Source of the DNA: Promethearchaeota archaeon
GTDB taxonomy: Archaea; Asgardarchaeota; Lokiarchaeia; Sigyniarchaeales; SOKP01
Assembly: GCA_020343655.1 (NCBI GenBank)
Contig: CP070805.1
Span: forward strand, 1,640,280-1,690,018
Length of the DNA stretch: 49,739 bases
Direction of reading: 5' to 3'
Positions 25,339 to 35,178 of this stretch are shown here, piece after piece (within the stretch, counting starts at the first letter, position 1; the number at the start of each line of letters is the position of its first letter). The notes under the pieces are model-generated. The model searched no databases. It worked only from the letters and a program-made list of their open reading frames with translations, and was not told the origin of the DNA. A program made the translations under genes and the position numbers.

Positions 25339-26025
25339 TTATTGAGGTGTACCACAATACACACAATATTTCGCTCCAGATTCAGATGGCGCTCCACATT
25401 GCTGACAGAAATTATTATGTCCCTCAACTTTATATTTTACATGAGTTCGAGAAGTCTGAATAAGTTTAATTTCACTTAAATTTATTCCACATATATGACA
25501 GAATTTAGGATTTCCTTTTACTTTTGTACCACAAGATGGGCAAATTATAAGAACTCTTGTACCACACTCTTGACAAAATTCCCACTTACCATCAATTTGT
25601 TTTCCACATTTTGAGCAGAATTTTACTTCGTTTGCTGTATACTCTAGAATAGTAAAAAATATAGCCAAAATAAGTGTAGATCCAATGGGTATTAGAGGGA
25701 TCCAATACTCATAAGGTGGGAAAACTGCGATTTGGAGAATAAACATCACCAAAGTTGTTATAGCAAATAATGTCCAAAACCCAATCATCCCAAATCTAAC
25801 TTTTCTTTTACTATAAAAATCTATAATTGTCCCTATGATAGCGAATATGAGAACTACTCCAATTGGAATTGGCATCCAAAACTCAAAACTATAAAAAACT
25901 CCTGCCGCGAGAATAATCATTACAAATGTAGTTATTATAAATAATACCCACAAACCAATAGTACCCATACTAATTTTTTTTTTTATTTCATTCCAAATCA
26001 TAAAAAAACCACTTCTATTAATCAA
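25339..26025 (-). CDS. membrane protein with duplicated transmembrane hairpins and three zinc ribbons
   Basis: A 228-residue protein. Residues about 15-65 and 75-125 are a tandem duplication, each with two membrane segments and the shared pattern GxIGxWxLFxITTxVMxIL followed by a Trp-Ile/Met-Pro turn. Three ribbons follow: CSKCGKQIDGKWEFCQEC, CPSCGTKVKGNPKFCHIC and CQQCGAPSESGAKYCVYC. Start may be ATG 26025 or the internal Met at residue 9. This is a membrane-anchored zinc-ribbon protein of unknown function, similar in layout to the gene at 17.5-18.1 kb. Confidence 0.7.
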   Translation of the reverse strand: MINRSGFFMIWNEIKKKISMGTIGLWVLFIITTFVMIILAAGVFYSFEFWMPIPIGVVLIFAIIGTIIDFYSKRKVRFGMIGFWTLFAITTLVMFILQIAVFPPYEYWIPLIPIGSTLILAIFFTILEYTANEVKFCSKCGKQIDGKWEFCQECGTRVLIICPSCGTKVKGNPKFCHICGINLSEIKLIQTSRTHVKYKVEGHNNFCQQCGAPSESGAKYCVYCGTPQ

Positions 26026-26213
26026 AGTTTAAAATAATTTGTATTACTTATGATGTTTATTTTTTTTATATAAAAAAATTGGAGTCCAATATTTTAATTA
26101 TAAAAATCTTGTAAATAAAAAGAGTTTAATTCTAAGATTATTTCTTAAAAAAATAACTTTCATATCACCTACGTATTATTCATATTCATTGGTTGCTGAG
26201 AAAATTCCTAAAT

Positions 26214-26243
26214 TTTTATATAATTGCTAAATATATTATTTAG
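26214..26243 (+). promoter_or_regulatory. promoter with a 17-bp palindrome before the wHTH/NrdD-like gene
   Basis: A TATA-like TTTTTATATAATT is followed directly by CTAAATATATTATTTAG (26227-26243), a perfect inverted repeat of CTAAATA and TATTTAG around TAT. It lies 41 bases before the TTG start of a gene whose product begins with a winged helix. The position between TATA box and start suits repression. The AT-rich composition raises the chance of accidental palindromes. Confidence 0.45.
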
Positions 26244-26284
26244 TCAAGCAGAATAAAAGAAAATTAACAGGGACAATAAGTAAA

Positions 26285-28270
26285 TTGGATGCCGACAAAA
26301 ACCAAAATATTTTGGAAAAACAACTCAAGACTTTAGGTCAGAAGATTAGAATTGATATTTTGAAAAAGTTAAAAAAAACTCAAATCCCATTATCTTTTTC
26401 AAAGCTTCAAAAAGAAGTTTTAGAAAATGATTCTTCTTCAGGAAACTTATCTTTCCATTTAAATATATTAAAAAAGAGTGGGTTAGTCAGATCCTCAGAA
26501 GAAGGGTATTCAATTACATATCTAGGCGAACAAATAATAGACAAGATCTTATCTATTGAACAAATTTTAAATAAGCAAAAAAAGTCAAGGATGATCCGAA
26601 CCTCAAAATATTCTAAGGAACTATTTGATATTAATAAAATAGAGGAATATTTAGTGATAGAGGGGGAATTGGAACGTCATTTAGCTAAACAGATTGCTCA
26701 TGAAGTAGAAGAGCGTCTTTCTAAGACACATATAGAGTATATGACTGCTCCATTAATGCGGGAATATATTAATGCTGTTTTATTAGAAAATGGTTTAGAA
26801 GAAGTGCGACATAAATTGACTCGATTAGGAACTCCTCCATTTGAAGTGTTTCAAATTTTTAATTCCAAGAACGGTGAGATTACACCTGAAATCTTTATTA
26901 AAAGATTAGGTTCTGATGTATCTGAGCAGTTTTTACTTTTAAACCTTTTACCAAAAAATCTTGCTGATTTATATTTATCTGGAGAAATTGCTCTATTACA
27001 TTTGAATTATTGGAGTTTAAGACCATTAAGTTTGTATATAAACACGAAGTCGTTGATTGATCATATTTTCAAAAAACATTCAGACATTCCCCAATTAATT
27101 AAAAATGCTACAGATTTTTCTGATTTAATTATTCATTTTTTAGATCTTTTATACGAATTAAGCCAATTTTATTCTGAAGACATACTTTTGGGAGATTTTA
27201 ATACTCAATTTCTCTCTTTTTTTCAATTACCCAAAATAAAATCATTCAATTTCAATCTATTGACTTCTAAAATTTTTTGGCTAAATTCTCTTTTCAAAGA
27301 TGGTAAATCACATTTTTCATTGGAGTTTAGTTATAATGAAGGATTAATCAAAGAATGTTCAATTCAAACCCAAATTGATAAAAGTTTTATTAATTCTTTG
27401 AATATGCAAAGTAGAGGACGCATAAAACCATTACTTTTTTTTGAGATACCATCGCCTTTTTCATCAGAATTAGAGTTTTGTATATTAAAAAATTATATAT
27501 CTGATTCTAATAAAAATAATCTAATATTATATGATAAGAATTATTCAAATTTATTGAATTCAACAATAGTTCAAATTTCAAATCCTAATGAGGATATAAT
27601 TATTTTAGATAAGATTCTTACCAATTTACATATGATATCAGTAGAAGCAAAGCAAAATGATGATTTCTTTTTAGATCTATTGCAAGATAAATTAAATTCC
27701 ATATTTGAATTGTTTAAATATAAAGAGAGATTAGTACAGAAAAAATTAAATTCACTAAAACAATGGAATTTTGTAGTTACTAGGATTCTAAATAAAAATA
27801 CAGAAGAATTTTTCAAAAAATCTTTAAAATCTATTAGTTTTTTCGGTTTAAATGAAGCTATTTTAAATCACTGTGGAATCGAACTTGATAGAACAGAAAA
27901 AAGTGAAGTTTTTGCACTAAAAATCCTATCATTAATGAAAAAAATTATTGAGGAAAGAAATGAAGTTGATAACAATAATTTCATATTATCTCAGCCTCAT
28001 TATGGTTCTTATCTAATAGATTCTTTTCATAATGGGATGGCACAGTATAATCAAAAAGTAAATGGATATACCTCAAGAATGATTAGAACTGAATCAAATC
28101 TCTCTCTTGATAAAAGAATCAAATTGTTTAAAAAATTTCAGAAATTTATCAATGGAGGAACTTTATTTATAGAAAAAATTAATACAGATGAATTATCCTC
28201 AGAAATTCTTTTGAAAACTCTATTTGAATCAAAAATTGGTGCGATTTCTTTAAAGGATTGCGTATTCTAA
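26285..28270 (+). CDS. winged-helix / ATP-cone / NrdD-like fusion lacking the glycyl-radical region
   Basis: A 661-residue protein from TTG 26285. Residues 10-90 form an ArsR-type winged helix (LGQKIRIDILKKL, then NLSFHLNILKKSGLV). Residues 103-183 are an ATP-cone (RMIRTSKYSKELFDINKI to VRHKLTRLG). The remainder follows class III ribonucleotide reductase: LPKNLADLYLSGEI, FGLNEAILNHCGIEL (near 520) and FINGGTLF (near 623). The protein ends about 35 residues after GGT, before the zinc site and the glycyl-radical loop of NrdD. It is thus unlikely to reduce ribonucleotides, and probably senses nucleotides and controls transcription. A palindrome lies in its promoter. Confidence 0.8.
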   Translation: MDADKNQNILEKQLKTLGQKIRIDILKKLKKTQIPLSFSKLQKEVLENDSSSGNLSFHLNILKKSGLVRSSEEGYSITYLGEQIIDKILSIEQILNKQKKSRMIRTSKYSKELFDINKIEEYLVIEGELERHLAKQIAHEVEERLSKTHIEYMTAPLMREYINAVLLENGLEEVRHKLTRLGTPPFEVFQIFNSKNGEITPEIFIKRLGSDVSEQFLLLNLLPKNLADLYLSGEIALLHLNYWSLRPLSLYINTKSLIDHIFKKHSDIPQLIKNATDFSDLIIHFLDLLYELSQFYSEDILLGDFNTQFLSFFQLPKIKSFNFNLLTSKIFWLNSLFKDGKSHFSLEFSYNEGLIKECSIQTQIDKSFINSLNMQSRGRIKPLLFFEIPSPFSSELEFCILKNYISDSNKNNLILYDKNYSNLLNSTIVQISNPNEDIIILDKILTNLHMISVEAKQNDDFFLDLLQDKLNSIFELFKYKERLVQKKLNSLKQWNFVVTRILNKNTEEFFKKSLKSISFFGLNEAILNHCGIELDRTEKSEVFALKILSLMKKIIEERNEVDNNNFILSQPHYGSYLIDSFHNGMAQYNQKVNGYTSRMIRTESNLSLDKRIKLFKKFQKFINGGTLFIEKINTDELSSEILLKTLFESKIGAISLKDCVF

Positions 28271-28305
28271 GAATTGGAATATAAAATAAGAAAATTGATT
28301 TAATA

Positions 28306-29235
<930 letters not shown>

Positions 29236-29336
29236 TCACTATGTTTTTATTAACATTATGTAAATAAGATTTAAATTATTTTTTATTATATGATGGTTAT
29301 TCAAAAAGAACTAACCAGAACTAATAAAATTTAAAA

Positions 29337-29376
29337 TTTATAAACAATTACTTTAGGTAATTAGATAATAGTGGTG
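29337..29376 (+). promoter_or_regulatory. L44e promoter and GGTG ribosome binding site
   Basis: TTTATAAAC at 29337-29345 predicts a start of transcription near 29367. GGTG at 29373-29376 then precedes TTG 29385 by eight bases. This shows GGTG in the role of ribosome-binding site in this genome. Confidence 0.45.
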
Positions 29377-29384
29377 TCTCAAAA

Positions 29385-29666
29385 TTGAAGTATCCACGAA
29401 CAACGCGAAGATATTGTCCCAACTGCCATAGTCATCAAGTTCATAACGTCTCGTTATATAAAAAGGGAAAGGAACGCATGCTAAATCATGGACGTAGAAG
29501 ACTTGAACGAAAAAAAAGCGGATATGGCAGTTTCCCGAAAGAGATTTTCCATAAAAACGCAAAAATTAATAAGAAATCAACTCCATTATTAGAATGTACT
29601 GAATGTGGTAAAAAGCAGTATGCTAAGTCTTACCGAGTAAAACGGCTTGAACTACAAGAAGTATAA
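29385..29666 (+). CDS. rpl44e: large ribosomal subunit protein L44e (eL42)
   Basis: A 93-residue zinc-ribbon ribosomal protein starting at TTG 29385. The opening KYPRTTRRYCPNCHSHQVH and the closing ECTECGKKQYAKSYRVKRLEL supply the four zinc cysteines. TTG is chosen because no ATG precedes the conserved N-terminus and GGTG lies eight bases before. It sits at the ribosomal E-site. S27e follows after 15 bases, the standard archaeal pair. Confidence 0.96.
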   Translation: MKYPRTTRRYCPNCHSHQVHNVSLYKKGKERMLNHGRRRLERKKSGYGSFPKEIFHKNAKINKKSTPLLECTECGKKQYAKSYRVKRLELQEV

Positions 29667-29681
29667 AAAATGTGATTAAAT

Positions 29682-29885
29682 ATGGCTAATAAAAAAGAAA
29701 AAGAACTCATTCCATACCCAAAAAGTAGATTCTTACGTGTAAAATGTCTAAATTGTGGTAATCAACAAATAATTTTTGGATGTTCTGCAACTGATGTGGA
29801 ATGTTTAGTTTGTGGAAAAACTTTACTCCAATCTACAGGTGGGAAAGCTAGAATTCTCACTAAAATTTTAGAAGTCCTTTCTTAA
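29682..29885 (+). CDS. rps27e: small ribosomal subunit protein S27e (eS27)
   Basis: A 67-residue zinc-ribbon ribosomal protein. [24 protein letters not shown] carries the CxxC pairs, split here by the family spacer of 15 residues, and the end [16 protein letters not shown] is typical. It forms an operon with L44e. In other archaea aIF2-alpha and Nop10 follow directly; here they are 5 kb away on the minus strand. Confidence 0.95.
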   Translation: MANKKEKELIPYPKSRFLRVKCLNCGNQQIIFGCSATDVECLVCGKTLLQSTGGKARILTKILEVLS

Positions 29886-29966
29886 ACATAATTCTTCGTG
29901 AAACTGTTCTTTCACGTAATTTCTTCTTTATCTCAGTAATATAAAATAGACTAAGTAATTTATTTG

Positions 29967-30302
29967 TTATTCACGCCAAGTATATTTACATTTAGTACAT
30001 TTAAAAAAATGAGTGCTTGGCTCATCAGAGCTTCTTATTTGAACTTGCCAAGTTTCTGCTTCTGAATTACCACATTTAGGGCAATCTTTTTTAATTTTTA
30101 GGTGCACAGAAATTTTATCTTCTTCACTAAGAATTAATAAATTCTTTTCTAAAGCTTTCTTTTTTTTATGAATGCTTTTCTGAATTTCATCAGGATTATT
30201 GTATAATTCTTTTTGAAATCCACATTTACAAACTAGAAATAATTTATCTTTTATTTTTCTTTTCCGGAGAAGATTATCACAATCAGGGCAAAAATCTGGC
30301 AT
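29967..30302 (-). CDS. tfs: transcription factor S (TFS, RNA polymerase subunit M/TFIIS-like)
   Basis: A 111-residue protein with an N-terminal zinc ribbon (CPDCDNLL ... CKCG) and a C-terminal TFIIS-type ribbon (CPKCGNSEAETWQVQIRSSDEPSTHFFKC). The acidic pair in RSSDEP is the catalytic DE that enters the polymerase funnel to stimulate RNA cleavage in stalled complexes, so this copy should be active. It lies nine bases downstream of an OB-fold gene on the same strand. Confidence 0.95.
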   Translation of the reverse strand: MPDFCPDCDNLLRKRKIKDKLFLVCKCGFQKELYNNPDEIQKSIHKKKKALEKNLLILSEEDKISVHLKIKKDCPKCGNSEAETWQVQIRSSDEPSTHFFKCTKCKYTWRE

Positions 30303-30311
30303 TATTATTAC

Positions 30312-30635
30312 TTATTTTTCAAGTTCTTTTTTCAATTCGTACAATTTTCGATAATATTCGAAGTTTAGTTTATTCATATCTTGAATTATATCAGCATTAA
30401 TTAATTTCTCTCCAGAAGATTGTAATTCAAGATCTCCTATTACATTGATTAAATCGTTCTCTTTAAAATTAAAATCATCAATTCCAATGATATTAACGCT
30501 TATCTCACCAGTTTTATCATCTAAAACAATATGATTATCATTTATTTTGCTCTTTATATATCCTGTTACCTGAATTCGGTCATCATCAATAGCTATATCC
30601 TTTATTATTCTTTGTTTTGCGGACGGTAAAGACAT
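30312..30635 (-). CDS. OB-fold nucleic-acid-binding protein
   Basis: A 107-residue protein with the strand pattern of an OB-fold: IQVTGYIKSKINDNHIVLDD, then TGEISVNIIGIDD and NDLINVIGDLEL, ending in a Lys/Glu-rich helix. Small proteins of this type recur next to tfs or replication genes in archaea and resemble RPA-like or Rmi2/Stn1-like domains. A single-stranded nucleic-acid role is inferred. It is co-transcribed with tfs and divergent from the PCNA gene. Confidence 0.65.
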   Translation of the reverse strand: MSLPSAKQRIIKDIAIDDDRIQVTGYIKSKINDNHIVLDDKTGEISVNIIGIDDFNFKENDLINVIGDLELQSSGEKLINADIIQDMNKLNFEYYRKLYELKKELEK

Positions 30636-30784
30636 TTTTTTTTAAATAAGAATCATTTATTTAATTAATACAAATTTGAAAATTTAAGATAAGTATAAAT
30701 AATTAATTTAAAACCTAAAATTGGTATTATTAAAAGACTAATATCAAATATTATTAATAATGCGAATTACACAATATTATCTTA

Positions 30785-30792
30785 TTTATAAT
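30785..30792 (+). promoter_or_regulatory. TATA box of the PCNA operon
   Basis: TTTATAAT is centred 26 bases before ATG 30815, predicting a leaderless PCNA transcript that begins at the start codon. Confidence 0.5.
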
Positions 30793-30814
30793 TGAATAAA
30801 TTTGCTGAAAGAAT

Positions 30815-31618
30815 ATGAGCTTTACATTAAAATTAGAAAATAGTCGGATCTTGAAAGGAATTGTCGAAACTCTCGCGAGTATTATAGATGAAACTGAGTT
30901 TCGAGTCACTCCAAAAGAGTTTATGATATCCGCAATGGATCCAAGCAGAATATGTTTACTTAAACTATCGATTAAAAAGGAGAATTTTGATGGTTATAAA
31001 TGTGAAAAAGAGTCAAAAGTTGGATTAAATTTAGATGATTTGGATAAAATTTTAAAGAGAAGTGCTGCGAATGATTCAGTTGAAATTGATTTCAATGAAG
31101 CTGATCAAAAAATTAAAATAAAGATGCAACGTGAAGGTATTTCCCGCACAAGAACATTTAGCTTAGCATTATTGGATATTGATATTGAAGAAATCCCTAT
31201 GGATAACCTACTAAGGATTGAATATCCATCAAAGTGGGTAATTGAACCAGAGTTCCTAGTTGAAGCGATAAAAGACGCTGAAATATATTCCGAAATTCTT
31301 AATATGACTGCTGTAGAAGATCAAGGATTAGTTTTTAGTTCAACAGGACAAATCGGTGAAATGGAGTATGATCTTAGCGAGGATGATTTAATAGAACATG
31401 CTCTTAGTGGAACCAGTAGCGGAGCATATTCCCTGACCTTTTTGAAAGCTATACTAAAAATTGCTTCGATCACCGAAAAGTTGGAAATCTCATTAAAAAC
31501 AGATCATCCTTTAAAAATGATTTTTAACCTTCTTGAAGGAGGAGAATTAAGCTACTTCTTAGCGCCTCGAGTGGAAGAAGCTGAATTCGAAGACGAAGAT
31601 GATATGGATGAATTTTAG
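30815..31618 (+). CDS. pcn: DNA polymerase sliding clamp PCNA
   Basis: A 267-residue sliding clamp, somewhat longer than the usual ~245-250. The two clamp domains are visible with VTPKEFMISAMDPSRICLLKLSIK early, and GAYSLTFLKAILKIA and LKMIFNLLEGGELSYFLAPRVE late. It ends in an acidic tail (EEAEFEDEDDMDEF) after the last strand. It encircles DNA and holds polymerase, ligase and nucleases. It heads a replication cluster with PriL, PriS and Gins51. Confidence 0.96.
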   Translation: MSFTLKLENSRILKGIVETLASIIDETEFRVTPKEFMISAMDPSRICLLKLSIKKENFDGYKCEKESKVGLNLDDLDKILKRSAANDSVEIDFNEADQKIKIKMQREGISRTRTFSLALLDIDIEEIPMDNLLRIEYPSKWVIEPEFLVEAIKDAEIYSEILNMTAVEDQGLVFSSTGQIGEMEYDLSEDDLIEHALSGTSSGAYSLTFLKAILKIASITEKLEISLKTDHPLKMIFNLLEGGELSYFLAPRVEEAEFEDEDDMDEF

Positions 31619-31779
31619 TGAATCCAACCTCAATTTGTTGTTTATTATTTTATTAATAGAATCATTAAAATTATCAGTAAATTAATTTACTCTTAATCTA
31701 TTAAAGTTTAGTCTCATCATGTCTGTTAGATTCTAAATATATAGGTTTAAAATTAGAGAATTTTCCGGTCGTTTTTAAA

Positions 31780-32967
31780 ATGTTTGACTTAATCAAGCGA
31801 TATCCTTGGCTTCCTTCCTTAGAGGAATATTATTCTGATATATCATCGAAAGATCCCCTAGAATTTATACATGAAGTCTTTAAATCAGACAAAGTTGGTT
31901 TTTTAAAGAAAAGAATATTAAGTATTTTCAATGCTGCTTTCGAAAATATTGAATTAATTCAGGATTATGCAGCAGATAATCTTAATATTTATCTGTATAT
32001 AATTTTAAGAATTCTCTTATATGTTTTAGATAATAAATCAATTTCAAATAGGATTGCAAATCTTTATTCTAAAAATACTTATAATGAATTGAATGAAGAT
32101 CGAGACTATAATTTATTTAAAATATACCAAGATTTAAATTTAGAAGTAAAGTATGAAGAAGAACCAATTATTTATAAAAAGAGAGTAATAAAAGACCAAG
32201 AGGAAATTTTTAAAACTAAATTCAAAATATTTTTTATTGATTATTTAAAATTGGCATCAAATTTAAAAGATCCATATAGAAAGTTAGTTAATAATGCTCT
32301 ATTTGAAGGTTATGTGTATGTAAAACCTAAAAACCTTAATAGACTTATTCAAGAATATGTAAGGATAAAATTATTAACTCAAAAAAAAATTAATCTCGAA
32401 AGATTGAAAGAACTTAGAGAACAATTATTTAAGAACCCAGAGTTTAAAGATTTATTTAACGAAATTAAAAATCTTTGGGAGAAAAAGAAAGAAGATTTTG
32501 AATATGCATTAGATACAAAATATAAGAGAGGAAAAGATATGTTAAAAACATTTCCTCCTTGTATAGAAGAAATACTCTCTAAAGCAGAAGAAGGTCAGAA
32601 TTTAATACATATAGAGAGACTTTATATTTTGTGGTTTTTAAATGCACTTGAATATCCTGAGGATGAAATAATTAATGTATTTTCAAAACTACCTGATTTT
32701 GATAGAGAAAAAACTGAATATCAAGTAAAATATGCGATTAAAAAAGGATATACACCCTATTCCTGCAAATCTTTAAAATCTTATAATTTATGTAGGGCAA
32801 TTGAAAAGAATGATGAGTTATGTTTAAAAGGCTATTATTCAAAAACAAAGGAAAAACAACAAGAGATATATCATCCTCTAAGATATGTAGATGTAATGGA
32901 GTATCGTAATTCCAGAAAATTAAAGAATTCTAAAAAAAATTTAGAGAAACAAAATGAAGGATCTTGA
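31780..32967 (+). CDS. priL: DNA primase large subunit PriL
   Basis: A 395-residue PriL. The C-terminal domain has the four cysteines of the iron-sulfur cluster: FPPCIEEIL, then YSCKSLKSYNLC and NDELC. The sequence GQNLIHIERLYILWFLNALE fits the conserved helical core. PriL supports primer initiation and hands over to the polymerase with PriS, whose gene starts 13 bases before the PriL stop, so translation is probably coupled. Confidence 0.93.
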   Translation: MFDLIKRYPWLPSLEEYYSDISSKDPLEFIHEVFKSDKVGFLKKRILSIFNAAFENIELIQDYAADNLNIYLYIILRILLYVLDNKSISNRIANLYSKNTYNELNEDRDYNLFKIYQDLNLEVKYEEEPIIYKKRVIKDQEEIFKTKFKIFFIDYLKLASNLKDPYRKLVNNALFEGYVYVKPKNLNRLIQEYVRIKLLTQKKINLERLKELREQLFKNPEFKDLFNEIKNLWEKKKEDFEYALDTKYKRGKDMLKTFPPCIEEILSKAEEGQNLIHIERLYILWFLNALEYPEDEIINVFSKLPDFDREKTEYQVKYAIKKGYTPYSCKSLKSYNLCRAIEKNDELCLKGYYSKTKEKQQEIYHPLRYVDVMEYRNSRKLKNSKKNLEKQNEGS

Positions 32968-34237
32968 CTATCTTAAGCGTTTATTTAAAGCTTATTATAA
33001 GGAGAAGCCCTCTGAAATACCAATTATCACCGATTTTGAACACAGAGAATTTGGATTCATTCCATGGGATACAAAAATACTAATGAATAGACACATGAGT
33101 TTTATAAATAAAGATAGTTTAGTAAAATTCTTGATAAACAATGGGCCTAGACATGTATATTCAAGCGGAGCGCTTTATTTAAAACCGGAAAATCAGGAAA
33201 TGAAGAGTAAAGAGTATTATGGGTGTGACTTTATAATAGACATTGATGTAGATCATTTCTATACACCATGTAAGGATGACCACGATATTTGGTATTGTAA
33301 AGAATGTGGAAATAACGGAAGAGGTATGCCAGAAAAATGTCCGAAATGTGGTAAATCTAAATTTAAAACATTAAATTGGATTTGTAAGGCATGCTTAAAC
33401 CTAGCTAAAAATGAAATAATTAAGTTAATTTATGATTTTTTATTGCCCGATTTTGGTATTAGTATTAAAGACATAAAGATTACTTTTTCAGGGCATAGGG
33501 GTTACCATTTAAAAATTGAGAATGAAAAATTAAGGACATTATCTAGTGATGAACGCAGAGAAATCGTTGATTATATTACTGGAGAAAATCTATCTTTTGA
33601 GAATTTTGGTTTGCAAAGAATTGGGGAAAACATTTTTGGTTTCTCAAGAGAAACGCTCGGATGGTCTCAAAAAATTCTTCGGAAAATTGAAGAGATATTA
33701 AGAAAACCTAATCCAGAAATTGAGATAATATTATCAAATAAAAAAAGATTTAACTTTAGTGGAAAAAAAATAGAGAATTTTCTAAACTTTAAAGAAGACT
33801 TCCTTATTACAATTAAAAATTCTCACAGGAATAATTGGACATTATTTGGGTTTAACTTAAATGATTGGAATAAATTTTTAGTACCCATAGTTAAAGAAAT
33901 CGGAATAGAAATTGACACTCCTGTTACAATTGACATTCATCGACTTATTAGATATCCAGGATCTTTACATGGGCAAACAGGATTCAAAGTTCAAGAGTTA
34001 TTACCAGATGAGATTGAGGTTTTCAATCCTTTAGACGAGTTAAATGAAAAATTAGATCCAATTGTATTTGAAAGTGATAAATTTATTACTCAAAAATTAG
34101 AAATAATTGAATCTAATATACCAGCAACAGAAATGAAAGGTGAAACTCATGGACCCTATTCTCAAGGAGAAATAATAGAAGTCCCTCACCATATAGCGGT
34201 CTTTTTATTATGTAAAGGAGTTGCTAAAACCATTTAG
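32954..34237 (+). CDS. priS: DNA primase small (catalytic) subunit PriS
   Basis: A 427-residue catalytic primase. The active-site aspartates are in YGCDFIIDIDVDHFY. A cysteine-rich insertion (CKDD, CKECG, CPKCG and CKAC) forms the zinc knuckle. The nucleotide-binding segment FSGHRGYHLKI is conserved, as is HRLIRYPGSLHGQTGFKVQ. It makes primers for both strands. The overlap with PriL by 14 bases indicates a tight operon. Confidence 0.95.
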   Translation: MKDLDYLKRLFKAYYKEKPSEIPIITDFEHREFGFIPWDTKILMNRHMSFINKDSLVKFLINNGPRHVYSSGALYLKPENQEMKSKEYYGCDFIIDIDVDHFYTPCKDDHDIWYCKECGNNGRGMPEKCPKCGKSKFKTLNWICKACLNLAKNEIIKLIYDFLLPDFGISIKDIKITFSGHRGYHLKIENEKLRTLSSDERREIVDYITGENLSFENFGLQRIGENIFGFSRETLGWSQKILRKIEEILRKPNPEIEIILSNKKRFNFSGKKIENFLNFKEDFLITIKNSHRNNWTLFGFNLNDWNKFLVPIVKEIGIEIDTPVTIDIHRLIRYPGSLHGQTGFKVQELLPDEIEVFNPLDELNEKLDPIVFESDKFITQKLEIIESNIPATEMKGETHGPYSQGEIIEVPHHIAVFLLCKGVAKTI

Positions 34238-34297
34238 TTAAAAATTTTAAATTCACGAATACTTGTTTATTATGTTAAACTAAAAAAATCGGTTTCT

Positions 34298-34966
34298 ATG
34301 AATTTACGAAGAGATTATGAAAGATTATATCAGCATTGGTTTACTGAATTCCAGCAAACAGATTTAACGGAGCTAACCCAAGAACTATTTAGTGATTATA
34401 AAAGAAACTTAGATTATATAATTGATTATAAAGAAGAAGGTATGGATGATCTAAAGGATCGTATATTACAGTCATATAAAGACAATTTTAAGTTTTTATT
34501 TAACGATTTTTTGAAGATTCGGGAAATTAAAATAATTAATTCTGCCCTAGCATTAAAAGAAATTAATTTAAATGATGTTATTGAAGCCGAAAAATTGTTA
34601 TATCAAAATTTAGTAAGTTCTATTAAGGGATATAAGAAGGTAAAAGCCATTTCTCTATACGAAGGTAAAGAGAAATTTAAGCCTGAAGAAGTTATTGAAT
34701 CAAAATTAGAAATGAAAGGTACCCCTGCAGAATCTACAATTTCGATTGATGAAAAAAGTTCAATAATTTCTAAATCCACCATTATATCTGACCGAGAAAA
34801 ATTTAATTATACACTCATAAGATTTTTAAAAAAAACTCCTCCATTAGTAGGTGTTGATCTTATAAACTATGGTCCCTTTGAAAAAGAAGACATTGCAAAT
34901 CTGCCACAAAAGAATGCAAAAATTCTTATTTATGAAAAATTCGCAGAAAAAATCGAACTTTTTTAA
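34298..34966 (+). CDS. gins51: GINS complex subunit Gins51 (Sld5/Psf1-like)
   Basis: A 222-residue protein with an all-helical A domain (residues about 1-115), a linker, and a small C-terminal beta-rich B domain whose sequence PPLVGVDLINYGPFEKEDIANLP near the end is diagnostic of archaeal Gins51. GINS joins MCM and Cdc45/GAN in the replicative helicase. It follows PriS by 60 bases, an association seen in many archaea. Sequence conservation is low outside the B domain. Confidence 0.85.
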   Translation: MNLRRDYERLYQHWFTEFQQTDLTELTQELFSDYKRNLDYIIDYKEEGMDDLKDRILQSYKDNFKFLFNDFLKIREIKIINSALALKEINLNDVIEAEKLLYQNLVSSIKGYKKVKAISLYEGKEKFKPEEVIESKLEMKGTPAESTISIDEKSSIISKSTIISDREKFNYTLIRFLKKTPPLVGVDLINYGPFEKEDIANLPQKNAKILIYEKFAEKIELF

Positions 34967-34968
34967 TC

Positions 34969-35154
34969 CTATTTAAACTTCTTATCAAATTCTTCTTTAA
35001 AATATTTTAATCGATATTTTGCATATTTATCTGTTAAAGAGAATTTCGGAGGTTTTGGATTTATTAATTGACCACCACAATAACGACATTTTGATTCAGG
35101 ATTCTGTAATCCGTACCTGTTGCACTCTTTACACTTTTGAAGGTATTTGGTCAT
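34969..35154 (-). CDS. nop10: H/ACA RNP protein Nop10
   Basis: A zinc-ribbon protein of 61 residues from ATG 35154; upstream ATGs at 35163 and 35166 are possible. The pairs CKECNRYGL and CRYCGGQL bind zinc and PKPPKFSLTDKYAKYRLKY is the family tail that contacts Cbf5. Nop10 is a core subunit of H/ACA pseudouridylation RNPs. It is encoded 24 bases after aIF2-alpha, the usual archaeal pair. It abuts Gins51 tail to tail with a two-base gap. Confidence 0.95.
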   Translation of the reverse strand: MTKYLQKCKECNRYGLQNPESKCRYCGGQLINPKPPKFSLTDKYAKYRLKYFKEEFDKKFK

Positions 35155-35178
35155 TTTTAACATCATATAATATATCTA

